This document shows, piece after piece, positions 39,081-49,791 of a stretch of 64,000 bases of DNA. The notes beneath the pieces were generated by a model that saw only the letters and a program-made list of their open reading frames with translations, did no database searches and was not told where the DNA came from. Where the stretch lies: NCBI GenBank assembly GCA_023101725.1, contig JALJCO010001098.1:1550001-1614000 (forward strand), written 5' to 3'. The translations under genes were made by a program, and so were the position numbers. The stretch is from Atherinomorus stipes. Its lineage: Eukaryota; Chordata; Actinopteri; Atheriniformes; Atherinidae. The stretch's first letter is position 1, and each line of letters starts with the position of its first letter.

Positions 39081-39292
39081 TCCACTATACTTCCTAACTT
39101 AAGCCAGCTCCTTTGTCTCCTGTCTGCCTGACCTCAGTAACCATGAGGACACTGGCCAAACACACATGGATTAATCAGCTTGTCCAGTAATGAAAGACAG
39201 GAGACAAAAGCTGTGTCTTAAACCGCGCACTCGCCTGAGTGCACTGGAATTCAGTGCATAGTGCGCACTGTGTACTTCCATCTGTAGTGCAC

Positions 39293-40848
39293 ACAATGGG
39301 GGATTATCACGCTTTTCGGAAGTTTCCGGAATCTAGGCATTTCCTCTTCCGGGCCATTTTAACAATAGCTGTCCCTGCTCTGTTCCACTTTGAAATTCGG
39401 ATAAACGCCAACCATACTTAAAGGTGCCATGACATCAAATTTCACTTTTCTGGGGTTTTGGGTGTATAATATGATCTATTGTGCACTGATGAGGCCATGT
39501 GAATGTCCAGAGTGAGAATCAAAGTTCCTGTTTATGGTCTGTCAGCTTTGTCTCTCTGCTCAGAAACAGTTGAATCAGACAGCAGCTTATCATTCTACGT
39601 AGTTCTATCATTCTACGTAATTTAATTGCTCCAATAAGAGCACACTATCAAGTAAACAGCCCCCCCCCCCCCCCCCCCCTCTCTCTCTCTCTCTCCTAAC
39701 GGTTTATGCACCGTCCACTCCCCCCTCCCCTCCCCTCCCTGTCTGATTCAGCTTCGTGTATGGAGCTAGTAGTAACTTCTCTGCAGTCAGGTCTGGATTT
39801 TCAAACAAATGGATTTAAAAGCAAACTTCTGCAGCAACACTGAGGGGGGGCCACAACCTTGTCATTACCTGTAAGTTTATTTATTTTCTAAATGCTGTCT
39901 TGTCTGAAAAACGTAGCTCACTATCTGAACTGCCCATGTTGCTAGCAGTTAGCCTTTAGCAAACTCCGACCGCAGCTTGACCTAGATTCTCCAAATAAGG
40001 TCATAGCGAAATAAGGTGTAGCCAATCAAAATGAAGTCAACGTGGTCTCCGGGTAAAGCTCCATATCATCACCGGACCCAACTGTATTACTGAGGAAGTG
40101 AGGTCTGGCGTTTCAAAACAATACCCCGCTGTAAAAAATGCCGTTTTTTTCTTTGGAGTATTTACATATAAAGTAATGCCAACAACATAAACTAGTTTTT
40201 AACTGTTATGTCATCACTCCTTTAAGTTTTCATTGATTCCCGACTGAAGTGATGCTAAAGAAGAAGTGGATCAAAGCGATCGATTCGTCGCGGTGAAGGG
40301 CCAAACTTTATAATAAAACAACGCAGCAAGTTTGTTTGTAGCTGGCAGACTACACAGCTGGTGTTAGCAGGCTAGCATTAGCCCGCTTGATGACGTGCCT
40401 AACTTTGTGCGGCTGAAAACACACAAGCATCTGAAAACGTCTCCTTTCTTGGCAGTCCCCAGTTGTTACACTTGAAACGGGAGGGTACAGACCCGATTTT
40501 CAGATGTTTGTGTGTTTTAAGACGCACAAAGTTAGGCACGTCAGCTAACGCTCGCCTGCTAATGCTAATGCTAGCTGTGAAGTGCCGGTGTTGTGCCGCA
40601 CTGGCTACAAACAAACGTGCTACGTTGTTTTATTATAAAGTTCGGCCCTTCACTCTGGAGAATTGCTTTGATCCACTTCTTCCTTAGTATCACTTCAGTC
40701 AGGAATCCATGAAAATTTTAGTAGGGTTGGCGTTTATTCAATTTACAAAGTGGAACAGAGCAGGGACATTGAACTGGCCCGGAAGTGGACCGTCTAAGTG
40801 TTTCAAGTTCCGGAAACCAGAACACGGAAGCGTGATAATCCCCTATTG
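39293..40848. repeat. large inverted repeat (foldback), left arm split by a MITE
   Basis: The outer sequences CAATGGGGGATTATCACG and CGTGATAATCCCCTATTG are inverted. Arms pair through GATAAACGCCAACC/GTTGGCGTTTATTC, CAAACTTTATAATAAAACAA and its inverse, and GCCTAACTTTGTGCGGCTG and its inverse. The centre is near 40475. Without the MITE each arm would be about 370 bp. Confidence 0.85.
39418..40225. mobile_element. TTAA-bounded MITE, 808 bp
   Basis: Ends TTAAAGGTGCCATGACATCA and TGTCATCACTCCTTTAA are inverted, within TTAA. The opposite palindrome arm preserves the uninterrupted sequence (inverse of GAAAATTTTAGTAGGGTTGG at 40708-40727). A C-run followed by (CT)n lies at 39661-39695. Confidence 0.85.
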
Positions 40849-40924
40849 TTGCTTAATACTGACCTGAATAGAGCACTGCACTAACTGGAAGTGATGGACT
40901 AGCATTGACCGCTAACGTGAGCTA

Positions 40925-41335
40925 ATGCTGCGTCCCATTTCCTCTGGAATGGGGGAGGGGGGAGGGGGGGGGGGGTGACACCCAACAAGATTTCGTCCAG
41001 GTCAATGGGAGGAAAAATAGTTATCAACCTAGAAAAACAACGGTTTGGTAAGGATATTGTTATTAGGGGTTGGGGGGAGAGGGGGGGGTGTAGCACATGT
41101 AAAAATAAGAAAAGAGTGAATCTCAATAGAGTAGCCTCCCAACATATAAATAAAAAATACTAGAGTACGGATGATAAGAAAAAAAAAAAAAAATAAGAAT
41201 AAAAAAAAAATAAACAAAAGGACAAGAAAACTAAACAGGGGGGGGGCATCAAAATAAGAGGGAGGGGGGAAAGTGTTGACTCGGAGGGGAAACGTGGGGG
41301 GTGTTAAGTGAAATTCTGGAAGGGAATTCCATTCA
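40925..41335. repeat. G-enriched copy of the TGCGTTCCA element
   Basis: It parallels 43253-43710 (CCCATTTCCTC/CCATTTTCCTC, then AAACAACG, GGTAAGGATATTGTTATTAG/GCTAAGGCTATTGTTGTTAG), but many A/T positions read G here, with runs of 7-13 G. It is probably damaged or mis-called sequence. Confidence 0.5.
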
Positions 41336-41790
41336 AGCTAACTCTACTGCAGCCTCAGACACATGACCAGATCATAACTGTCATCAGGGAGTGAACAGCT
41401 TGGTAGCATGCTACATATACATTCGTAATTATGTCTAAATAATTTCATAAATATTACTTGAATCAGTACAATACCGCCTCCTCTGCAGCAGGGGTCGCTA
41501 CTGCTTCGTTCACCGCCATTATTCAGCTCTAAAAACAGCTTAAAAGTCCCGCCTCTTTCACGATGTCAGCAAGATGGCGTCCGTTTAGTGCGAGAACTGT
41601 GCTTCATTTTGCACTGCGTTTTTGGCCATTATTAGGGCAACCTCCGGGTTCTTTTCAGAGCGCTGAATTTTAGCTTACATGACAGTATAAACGCACTACA
41701 CACTCAAAAATAGTGTTTTAAGTGCGGTTTGAGACACGGCCAAAGAAGCTGACTTAAGTTCAGGAAGTAGCGCAGTTTAGCATGTAGCCA

Positions 41791-43077
41791 AACTGGGCAA
41801 GTGTATCTATCTGCGGCTTGCAGCCCAGAGGCGTGTCGTATAGAGGGTGGGTCGTGATTAGGGTTAGGAGTAGAGTCAGATTTTACCTGCTCTTGTAGGT
41901 GCGGTCATCTCCAACACACCTGAATCAAATGAATGGCTCGTTACCAGGCCTCCACAGAGCTGAGTGACATGTGCATGAGGTAATCCGCTGTGTTGGAGAG
42001 GGGATGCATTAAAAAAGTTGCAGGATGGGGGCTCTCGAGGACTGGACTTGGCCACCCCTGAACTGGGCATGAAGAACAAAGCGGGGACAGGTCCATGTTT
42101 AACTGTGGAGTTTTTGTTGTTTGAAGCCACAAAACAAGAAGAAAGAACGCAAACTGCTGGATGGCCACCGCTCTTCTCCTTTTTCTTGTCCCGTTTCTGT
42201 CCATCTAAACCTGAAGATAATCATAATAAAAACCTTAAATGGGACACAGTGATATCTTCAGGATTAAAGCCAAGAACATAAACCACGTTTTCAGCTCAAG
42301 TCCCTAAAGTCTTTTGCCTCCATATCATTTATTCATACCTGTCCAAAACATCTAAATAATCTGGAAAGCCTAAAGGCGACAGCAGTTAAATGCCCGACTT
42401 TCTTCTCTTTCATTAAATACACATGAATCTTTTTCACATGGTTACATACGTTAACACCAGCAGCTTCCTCTGCTGCCCACTGAGCGGCTCCCTCTCAGGC
42501 ACATCAACTTCACTCTGCTGCTAAAGTGCACCTCGGCAGTGTGTGTGCACCCACCGACCCACCCCCACACGCACACACACATGCGCGCTGCTACATCCTG
42601 TCCTTCACCTCTGGGCTACCACCGCCCCACTTATTTACACACTCACTGCTTTCATGTGCGTGTTCCGGAGTGATGTTTGTTTACTCCTCACACGGTTTTA
42701 CCCCATGTAAACCGCAGCGAGACATATGGAGGGATGCAGCCATATGCTCGTGTTTTGCTGTTTTCCAGAGCGAAGCTGCAGTAAATTGCTCTTTCTTTCT
42801 GTTTCTTGGATGAATGGCTGCATGTATAGCACATCATAACATGACTTAACCCAGGTCACCGCCCGCGGATGTGTTGTTTGTGTTATCTAATTTTTTCGTG
42901 CGCACCAATTGTCAAGTCTTGAGCTCTTGTGAGGCACGTGTGTGAATGGATTTGAGTTGTGGTGTGCGTGTGTTTGCAACCATGAGTCAACGTCGCTGTG
43001 ATGTTGAACAGCGATTGTAATGTTGCAGTTTCAGGTATCAAATTCATTTTACATCAGTTTTGTGTTATTGCATTCAG
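41791..43077. other. intergenic, with a CAGGGGTGG-type MITE piece at 41905-42058
   Basis: The MITE piece carries CCAACACACCTGAATCAAAT, CCTCCACAGAGCTGAGTG and GGACTTGGCCACCCCTG. The rest shows no recognised gene or repeat. Confidence 0.5.
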
Positions 43078-43765
43078 TGGGTTATGCACAGCTCGACTAC
43101 CTCCTAACTGAAGCCAGCTCCTTTGTCTCGTCTTTGATTGTTGGACGATTTGATTATTCCAGGTGTGCCTGACCTCAGGAATCACAATGACAACGGCGAG
43201 ACACACCTGGATTAATCAGTTTGTCCAGTAATGAAAAACAGGAGACAAGTATTGCGTTCCATTTTCCTCGGAACTGGGAAGTGGGAACTGGAGTGTGACG
43301 TCACACCCGACCAACTTGCATTCCAATTCACTGGTCGGAAAACCAGTTAGCAGCCTAGCAAAACAACGTGTTTGCTAAGGCTATTGTTGTTAGCCGTTGT
43401 TGGCACAGCTGGCGTTGTAGTTCACATATATCACATGAAAAATGTGAATACTACATCCATAAACCAATACTACGTGTATGACTGATTTAAAGCAACAAAA
43501 TACTATTAGTAAGAAGTGTAAATAAATGTAACATTACAAGAGCTTCTAAAACTACTAACACTGGGCGCAGCCATCTTTAAATCTGAACTCGGAGCTGCGA
43601 GAATTGTTCGCCTTTCCAAGTGGGAAATCCGACTTCGGGGGGCCATTCCAGTTGAAACTTCCCACTTGGAACTGGGAATTTCCAACCCCCGAGTTCAAAT
43701 GGAACGCAGCAAAAGGAGCTGGCTTGAGTTCAGGAAGTAGTAGAGTTGTGCATAAAGCCCGTTGG
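43078..43765. mobile_element. MITE (TTAAGCC family) with nested TGCGTTCCA element
   Basis: Outer ends GGTTATGCACAGCTCGAC and GAGTTGTGCATAAAGCCC are inverted and match the compact copy at 61640-61829. The inner insert runs from about 43250 (TTGCGTTCCATTTTCCTCGG) to about 43714 (GAGTTCAAATGGAACGCAGC), with inverted ends. Confidence 0.75.
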
Positions 43766-44555
43766 AGGACTCATGAAAAAATCCAACATCTGGATCGTTT
43801 TTAACTTGTAATTAATTGTTAAAAACTCTGAAAAGTGATTTTTTTTTTTTTTGCTTGTTTTGTATTAGCACAGAGGTGTTGCAATTTCTTAAACAAAAAA
43901 GTAATGAATTAATGAATTTTTGACTAGAAACAATCAAAGTATTGATTCCAGGGGATTGATTTTTGTATTGATTTGTTTCCACTCCATCTTTTCTTTTTTC
44001 CAATTAGTGTGAATGCGTGAAACGCTGTTTAAGTTCCTGTTTCTCTTTATCATTATTAGTGTGAAAGTGGTAGCGTTTGTGTAAATGTCGCGTGACATTC
44101 AAAACTGTGATGTTTGACTATTTTCTGCTTTCACAATTTAGATTGTATTCTACTTTAGTGTTTCTCAAGCCTGGTCCTTGGGTACCACTGCCCTGCGTGT
44201 GTTCCACGTGTCCATACTTTGACTCACATGGTTCATCTGCACACAGCGAAGTGTGGATTCATCATATGTCACAGTGGTGCGTCAAGTACTGTCCCATTTC
44301 AAAAACGTCCAAAGGATCCTCTGAATCCACCCTACAAACCCGCACTTCGTTTGGCCTGAAACAAAGGATACATGCAATGCATCCTTCTTGGCCTCGCCCA
44401 TCCCAGAATTCATCGCGCACAAGATGGGAGGGAATAAGCAGCAGAACTATGAGTGTAATATTTGGATATATTTGTGGATTTTTAAGTGTTAAATTAAGTG
44501 TTTACCCATTAAAAACAACAGTCTCTGTGGAAAATGTAAAAATATGCGGACAAGC
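43766..44555. other. intergenic, no gene recognised
   Basis: A piece at 44160-44225 resembles the CAGGGGTGG MITE end (CAAGCCTGGTCCTTGGGTAC). Nothing else was recognised. Confidence 0.45.
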
Positions 44556-45170
44556 TTAAACGGACATTGTGTAACAATTGTATATCCCAAGCAGCTCCCT
44601 CGTACTTTTCATGCTGCGTTCGCGTGAAACCGGGCAGACGGACGACAGCCGCTGCATGTAAAGGCATAAACAGCCTCTGTGTGAAGACGTGGTCTGTCAG
44701 TTACAGTGACTTCAGTCCACATCTGATATGTTGTCATGGCGATGTGGTATTGTTTTCCCTGACCCATGTTTTACCGTCTTTCTCTCGGCTTCTGTGATTA
44801 AAATTACATCTGGTTTGTTACTGACGTCCGTCTGCCCGACTGCACGTGGACGCAGCATCAGTGTGATGCTGGTTTCTCCTCACTGCGCCGCAGTGACTTT
44901 TCAAAAGCATCACCTCGAACTCCGGTGTCTCCGGTGAGTTTCTGTGGTTTCCTACTGTCACGCTTCTACTGAACGTAAAAACATGGCGACATGACATGGT
45001 AGCCCCCACCGAGCCGACCCGTTCCATGTATATATGAACGGCAAATTCAGAGCTTACAGAAGCACTTCAGTTTGTTAATGGCGGTGATTACTGATTAATG
45101 GAACGCTTTTGAACGAAATAATCAATTTTTGTGAAAAGATAACAGGAGAAGTTACACAATATCCCTTTAA
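44556..45170. mobile_element. TTAA-bounded MITE, 615 bp
   Basis: Ends TTAAACGGACATTGTGTAAC and GTTACACAATATCCCTTTAA are inverted over 20 bp, within TTAA. No coding sequence. Confidence 0.8.
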
Positions 45171-45317
45171 AAAGAGCGTTTTTGCCTCAGAAAATGCTTT
45201 TGTTTGACATTATTCAGGTGTTAATGAGCGGTTAATGGGGTGTTAACATCCAGGTAACGACAGATAAATGAAAAGGAATAAAATGTCCGGACCCAATTTA
45301 GTTTGCACAACGTATCT

Positions 45318-45400
45318 GAAGTGTGGCAAGGTACACTACAGGGGGCCTGGGCGGGATTTGATCCCCAGACTCCCAGGTGAAAGTCATGCACGCTGACCGT
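45318..45400 (-). repeat. tRNA-derived SINE head
   Basis: Read on the minus strand it gives GGTCAGCGTGCATGACTTTC, a plausible A-box region, followed by GGGGATCAAATCCCGCCC, a good B-box. The layout fits a tRNA-derived SINE start or a degenerate tRNA; no cloverleaf was confirmed. Confidence 0.45.
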
Positions 45401-48400
45401 TCCAAAGGGACATCCCTTTGGTCAACTGCCACAGAAGAAATGAGTGGAAAGAATGCCGTCAAATTCTCGTTGGCTAGGACGTCCCATTTTAGCAGCCTAC
45501 CGTTTCAGGAGGCTGCTTCAGAGTGCGCAGACTACGTAGCCTACATGGACCGCTCACTTCGCAGTGTGGAGACTGCAACACAGCTTATGAGTGGTTCAAT
45601 TAATCTGCATCAGGTGTGCTGGAGTTGTTAAGAACCAAAGCATGCAGGCCAGTGATACCCGAGGACCAGAATTTACAAACACTGTTTTTCTTGATTGAAC
45701 CTAATCGTTCTCATCCGTTTGCATCAATCAACATGCTGCACAATGAAAACCCATGAAACTTGCAGGAAAAAAGTGTTAGAACTTAAGAAAAGTAGACGCA
45801 ATTTTGAAAATCTTTTTTTTTCTTCAACGGGGTTTTTGCCCTTTACGCATCACAGTTTAATGTCTTCAGCATGAACGCATTCTCAAGGCTGTTCTGGAAG
45901 AACAGCAGTTTTTTGTAACTGGCTTTCATCCACCTGCTCCTTGTTTGCAGTCATCTCCCTCAGTGAACCCAAACACCTTCGCTTCCTTTGTTTCTCCCCA
46001 TATCTTTGTTGTCATTCCTCCTCTCCCCAGTCATGGTTTTCTGTTCATCTGTTTAAGTTCTGGTGTCTTCAGGTTTTGATGATGCTCTGGTTTATCCAGC
46101 TGTTGCAGCACCTTCTGTTTCTTTGAAATAAATCATCGTTTCCTACATCTGCCCACCTCCTGCTTCATCCTGCACTTCTTCTTCTTCCCACATCTGCCAG
46201 ATTGTACTGCTTTTTAACCGCTTGCTTTCCTCCTTATTTAGTTTCCATGCAGCTTCCTCATCTTGGTAACCTCTGATGACACCTCTACCTTTCCTGGTCA
46301 CGCCCACATTTAGCCAATCAGCATTCGATCAACATGTGGCGCCAGCTCCAATGTTTCTGCACTGAAAATCTGTCCCCATGTGAAACCTGAGAGTTTTCCT
46401 TGACCTAACCAGTCAAATCAGATGCAAGCAGAGTTGTTGTAAGCAGAGCCGGATGATCAAACCGCAGGCTGAAACCAAATATACTTTCTTTTGGTTAAAA
46501 TAAAAAGAAGTCAACTTCACGTGCACTGGATTCCTGCAATGTTACAGAGATGTTCTCGAGGAGTGGCATGTGAGAACAAAAATGACTGCAACATTTGCAA
46601 CCTGGATTTTCCATCCACGTTCCTGGTAAAATTTCGGAGAGGAGGAAAAGGGAGAGAAATAAAAAAAAAAAAGAGAAAAAAAAAAAAAAAAAAAGGGAAA
46701 GCGAAAGACTGTCTTCAGATGATTGGCTAATTTTGAAGACATGGAGCCCCATATTACAGCTGGTGTACGAGAGAGAGCATAATCGCTGTATGTAAATGAC
46801 AAACATAATGCAGAGAGCTTCGTAGAGCTTATCTGAGCTGCAAATGTGACCCAAGACGCTCAACGATCTTCTTATAATTGTATTCAGGCTTTGATTTCAG
46901 CTGCTGCTTGGTTAGATTGGTTAGACCCACACTGACTTGCTGTGTATGTCATACATGGCGTTGATCAGGCTGGTATACAAGGGGGTCACGAGAGGCGATT
47001 AAAGCTATTTGATATTTTGGTCGTGGCTCATGAGTGAATCGCATGTTGAAGTGGTGTCACGACCGAACTGACAACTCTTTCTACTGAGATTTTCACATTT
47101 CGGACGCGTGAAACAAAAACAGAAGTAAACCAGAGGCAGCATGGCGACCCAGTGTGTCATTTGGACGGAGTTCTCGTTGTAGAACTGACCGATCGAACAG
47201 CCCCTCAAACGCTCCATCCATGGCTACAGATGCGCTTCTCTGTTTGTTTGGCATCTTCTTTCTCAGGTCCCTTTATTGGGCTATTTGGCCCCGGCAGTTT
47301 TTGTATTGTTTTCGCTCCAGTTCTTGTTCTTTTTCTTTGGTTTGTTCCTTTTGCTGGCTGCATATCAGCTACACAGCTCAACACTGACCCTGCGGTTTCC
47401 GGTGGTATTGGTCCGTCTTCTGCTTTGAGTGATGGACCAACAAGCCCATCGAAAACGTACCAAATTACGCGCGTAACCGACGCAGATGACAGATGAAACT
47501 GTCCGTCCGTCTGCGTATCCGTCTTAAATGGGCCTTTTTGATGATAGAATACTGTTGCTGTTGTCTTCTTCTTCTACTACTACCCCATCTCTATTTATTG
47601 TGTTGCATGTCGGGATTGTTCAAGACCCCGACCTGTCTTTGAGGACGTACAGTGTGAGTAGCCAGATCACATCGGAGCGTCGGTTCGTACAGTGAGGAAA
47701 TACATCCCAAGCTGTGAACTTTTGAACTCTGTGATCGATTTGCACAATTTGAGTTGGGGCTTTAGGCAGCAGGATTTCACCAGAAAAAAAGCAAACTTGA
47801 TATCTGCAGCTTCATTTTTACTTTTCCAAATTTCACAGAAGCTGTTGCATCATCATCATCATCATCATCATCGTCACCACCACTTACATCAACCCAACAG
47901 GAAACTTCGAGGTCCAGCTGAACTAAAAAACTCCGGTTTTATTTTGGTCCCCGACAAGCCGACATTTTGGACAACATTCTACCTTCCATCTGAGTTGTGT
48001 GTGTTAGTGTGTATCTGAACATGTGTGCATCCGTTCGTGTTTTTGCTCATGTGTATGAGTGACGCACTCTCTGCTGGCCAGAGGACAGCTTGACTCATCT
48101 CTGTCTGTTGACTGTACTGAGGTCTGGCAGGTCCACCACTGAGAGCAGCGCTGCGACGACTGCAGCGTCAAACACACCCCTCCCTCCCTCCTCCTGCCCT
48201 GGAGGAAGTGATGTAAAGGCAGATGAAAAGGAGGGGAAAACAAGAGGAATGGAGACAAAGAGATATCTGCTTTCTCTGTGGTCACTCTGCTAAATACAAA
48301 CTAATAAAGACATTTATTTTCTAACTCTTTATGCTTTGAAGCCGAAGAGGTTTTGCATTTGAATATTGTGAAGATTGTGTACACATGTTGAGAACTCCTA

Positions 48401-49262
48401 CCCCCACCCCCTAAAGATTCCTCTCAGGTTCCTGAGCATGCATACCTTAAAACATGCCTGCGCTCAAGTGGACGCCATCTTTGCTTTGACCTACATTCTA
48501 CTGTCTTATCCTTTTATATGTGTTACTACAGAAATGTGTGTTGGAGGTGGTGAAGCAGACACTGAAAAAAAAGCCCTGAAAAGTTTCCCAGCCACACTAT
48601 CACAGTCTAAACTGCCGGAGGCTCTGGAGCGGCTGCTTGCTGCAAACCCCCCCCTCCCTCCAAAGCAAAAAAAAAAAACAGTCTCAGAAATCCTTCATCA
48701 TCCTCGCTGAGAGATTCCAAAGATCTTCAGTGCAGTTCAGATCAGACAGCAGAGCCGAGCGGAGATGGACGCGGGGGAGACGTATACGAGGCGACGTGAG
48801 TCGAGTCAGTCTGCACCTCATATTGCATTATTCCAGTCTCCAGCCTCTGACTGGAGTGTGACATGAAAACAGCCTGCAGGGGAAACTAAACTATGACTCA
48901 ATCACAGAACATCACATCAGAGCAGGGCAGCAGAAGAAAGCAACAAGCTGTCCCACAGTCAACAGTCTTCAGAGGAGACCAAACACGGAATCTGTGCTCA
49001 TCCTGGAAAAATGGCTCGGGTATAGATCCAAAAAAAACGAGGTTTAAAGAGATCTAGTGTGGAGAATGATGAAGCAAGTGACTGAAATAATACGGAAATG
49101 TTGAAAAAAGGTTGGAAGTTGCTCGGAAGTAGAAAATTAGATTAAAAACAACGAAAGAAGACACTCATAAGAATGTCTGTGGAACTTTGCCAAAAACTTT
49201 TGGTTTTATTTAGGCATTGAGGATTATGTCATAATTTTTCTCTTGAAAATTTTTGACATTTT
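45401..49262. other. intergenic, weak exon-like signals only
   Basis: It holds a (CAT)n run at 47848-47872, A-rich tracts at 46660-46694, a good AATAAA at 48303-48308 following a transcript-like stretch from 47267, and a short ATG frame with a strong donor at 48765-48795. None is strong enough to call a gene. Confidence 0.4.
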
Positions 49263-49791
49263 GAAGCAGAACATCGCACTTCCCAGATGCATGTTCACGA
49301 CACTACGGAAGCCGCGGCAGACCAAACCAGACGAGATCGCACGTCCTTTCTTTCTTTGTTTGTTTGTCCGCAGCTCATTCGCTCTTAGCACAATATAAAC
49401 AGCAAATTTCTTCTTCTATGCTTGCATTATCAGCAGAGTAGGCACTGAACGTCGCTGCTTCCAGTAGTGTCGCGAACTTGCATGAACGCGCATCAAGGAA
49501 GTGTGATGTTTTACTGTTTAGGCTATAAAAATACACTAAATGATGTCGAGTAAATTATGGACGCTACCCACTCAGGACACGAGCAGTATGGAGGAATTCT
49601 GCCAAGTTTTTGTGGACTTTTATGGACCTTTTTGTTTTGAGCGCCAGTGACTCACATTACAAGAAAGTCGGCGGATAACGAAAACCCTCGTTAGATCTCT
49701 GCATTCGAGATATTAAAAAAAGAGTCTTGCTCAGCATGAGGGTGAGTACAACATGAAGGCACATCGTTCTGTGGGTGTACTATCCCTTTAA
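49263..49791. mobile_element. TTAA-bounded element, 5'-truncated copy without nested MITEs
   Basis: The right end GTGGGTGTACTATCCCTTTAA (within the last 21 bases) and the interior (CACTACGGAAGCCG, GAAGAAATTTGCTG inverse, TACACTAAATGATGTC) match 31640-32659. It preserves the pre-insertion site of the hAT MITE at 49516-49523 (GTTTAGGC). Confidence 0.8.

Larger units (their letters stand above)
39080..41790. mobile_element. MITE (ACTTCCTAACTTAAGCC ends) with four levels of nesting
   Basis: The left end CTTCCTAACTTAAGCCAGCT and the right end GACTTAAGTTCAGGAAGTAG match the compact ~190-bp copy at 61640-61829. Inserted inside is an element with ends GCTGTGTCTTAAACCGCGCA and GCGGTTTGAGACACGGC (39210-41740). 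That element holds a foldback palindrome (39293-40848), and the palindrome's left arm holds a TTAA MITE (39418-40225). Confidence 0.75.

Noticed and set aside
47152..47496. 114-residue frame with a hydrophobic segment
   Set aside because: All frames here look hydrophobic because of T-rich DNA; no family recognised. Kept only as a weak finding.
47848..47872. Poly-His coding by (CAT)n
   Set aside because: Microsatellite; the surrounding frame has no support.
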